Assembly (NCBI GenBank): GCA_009377755.1
Contig: WHTM01000033.1
Location: 1 to 58,033 of the forward strand
Reading direction: 5' to 3'
Length of the DNA: 58,033 nucleotides
From: Hyphomicrobiales bacterium
GTDB lineage: Bacteria > Pseudomonadota > Alphaproteobacteria > Rhizobiales > Xanthobacteraceae
In this document: positions 57,992 to 58,033 of the stretch, piece after piece
Numbering within the stretch: position 1 is the stretch's first letter
Layout of the letters: each line of letters starts with the position of its first letter
The notes under the pieces: model-generated
Database searches by the model: none
Told to the model about the DNA's origin: nothing
The model's input: only the letters and a program-made list of their open reading frames with translations
Program-made: the position numbers and the translations under genes

Positions 57992-58033
57992 GCGGCGAGG
58001 TCAATCGGCTGATCGATGGGCTTGGTGTCGAGC

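Noticed and set aside
1..58033. CRISPR array
   Set aside because: No series of regularly spaced identical repeats was seen; the tandem elements found (39374 and 48765) have only two copies.

Overview
The window looks like chromosomal DNA of a GC-rich alphaproteobacterium of the order Hyphomicrobiales, probably close to the Bradyrhizobium/Rhodopseudomonas/Rhodoplanes group. The evidence is the order lptC-lptA-lptB-rpoN-hpf-ptsN, a cysteine-poor hydrogenase-4-like large/small subunit pair, DUF1150 genes behind a small heat-shock gene, two-subunit molybdenum hydroxylases, many stand-alone solute-binding proteins and glutathione transferases, and several families of long palindromic intergenic repeats typical of these genomes. 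This placement is by recognition, not by a database search.

Layout. 1-1630: 3' end of an Ehr/hydrogenase-4-like complex (large subunit cut by the window edge, then the NuoB-like small subunit). 1854-2831: gamma-resorcylate decarboxylase-type amidohydrolase. 3150-4278: Hsp20 with two tandem DUF1150 genes. 4311-10184 (minus): ptsN, hpf, rpoN, lptB, lptA, lptC and an RNase D-like exonuclease. 10685-16325 (minus): Tat-exported amidohydrolase, tRNA-Leu(CAG), two-subunit molybdenum hydroxylase and a trypsin-fold protein that has lost its catalytic triad. 16508-19351 (plus): NDUFA9-like protein, APS reductase CysH, GST. 19362-22575: a metal module with a two-domain multicopper oxidase translationally coupled to a ZIP permease, and a divergent CDF-like transporter; a Fur-family-like palindrome lies between them. 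22577-26632: AraC regulator and two tandem YadA-head-like proteins without a membrane anchor. 26755-29137: IS1380 remnant, small envelope proteins, uppP. 29365-37438: GST-queG, cupin, Bug-type binding protein, FAD monooxygenase with a divergent LysR gene, alpha/beta hydrolase, glycosyltransferase. 37829-42020: infC, rpmI, rplT, pheS, interrupted by an opposite-strand methyltransferase and ending in a badly broken pheT fragment. 42383-48765: LysR, NitT/TauT-type binding protein, putA, hisE, SNARE-associated (VTT) membrane protein. 49036-51269: a four-gene unit of carboxymuconolactone-decarboxylase-like protein, cupin, small protein and GST.

51270-58033 is accessory DNA: overlapping small genes of unknown function, several predicted peptides with one membrane helix, a RelE/HigB-type toxin with an Xre antitoxin and a perfect palindromic operator, a candidate structured RNA ending in an intrinsic terminator, and a gene with a polyhydroxyalkanoate-granule-type domain. 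It resembles a decayed phage or integrative element, but no integrase, capsid or terminase gene is visible.

Two themes stand out. Palindromic repeats repeatedly form gene boundaries: they contain the stop codons of three genes and the probable ribosome-binding site of pheS. The essential translation operon also looks rearranged: a methyltransferase lies between infC and rpmI, and pheT is reduced to about 200 frameshifted bases.
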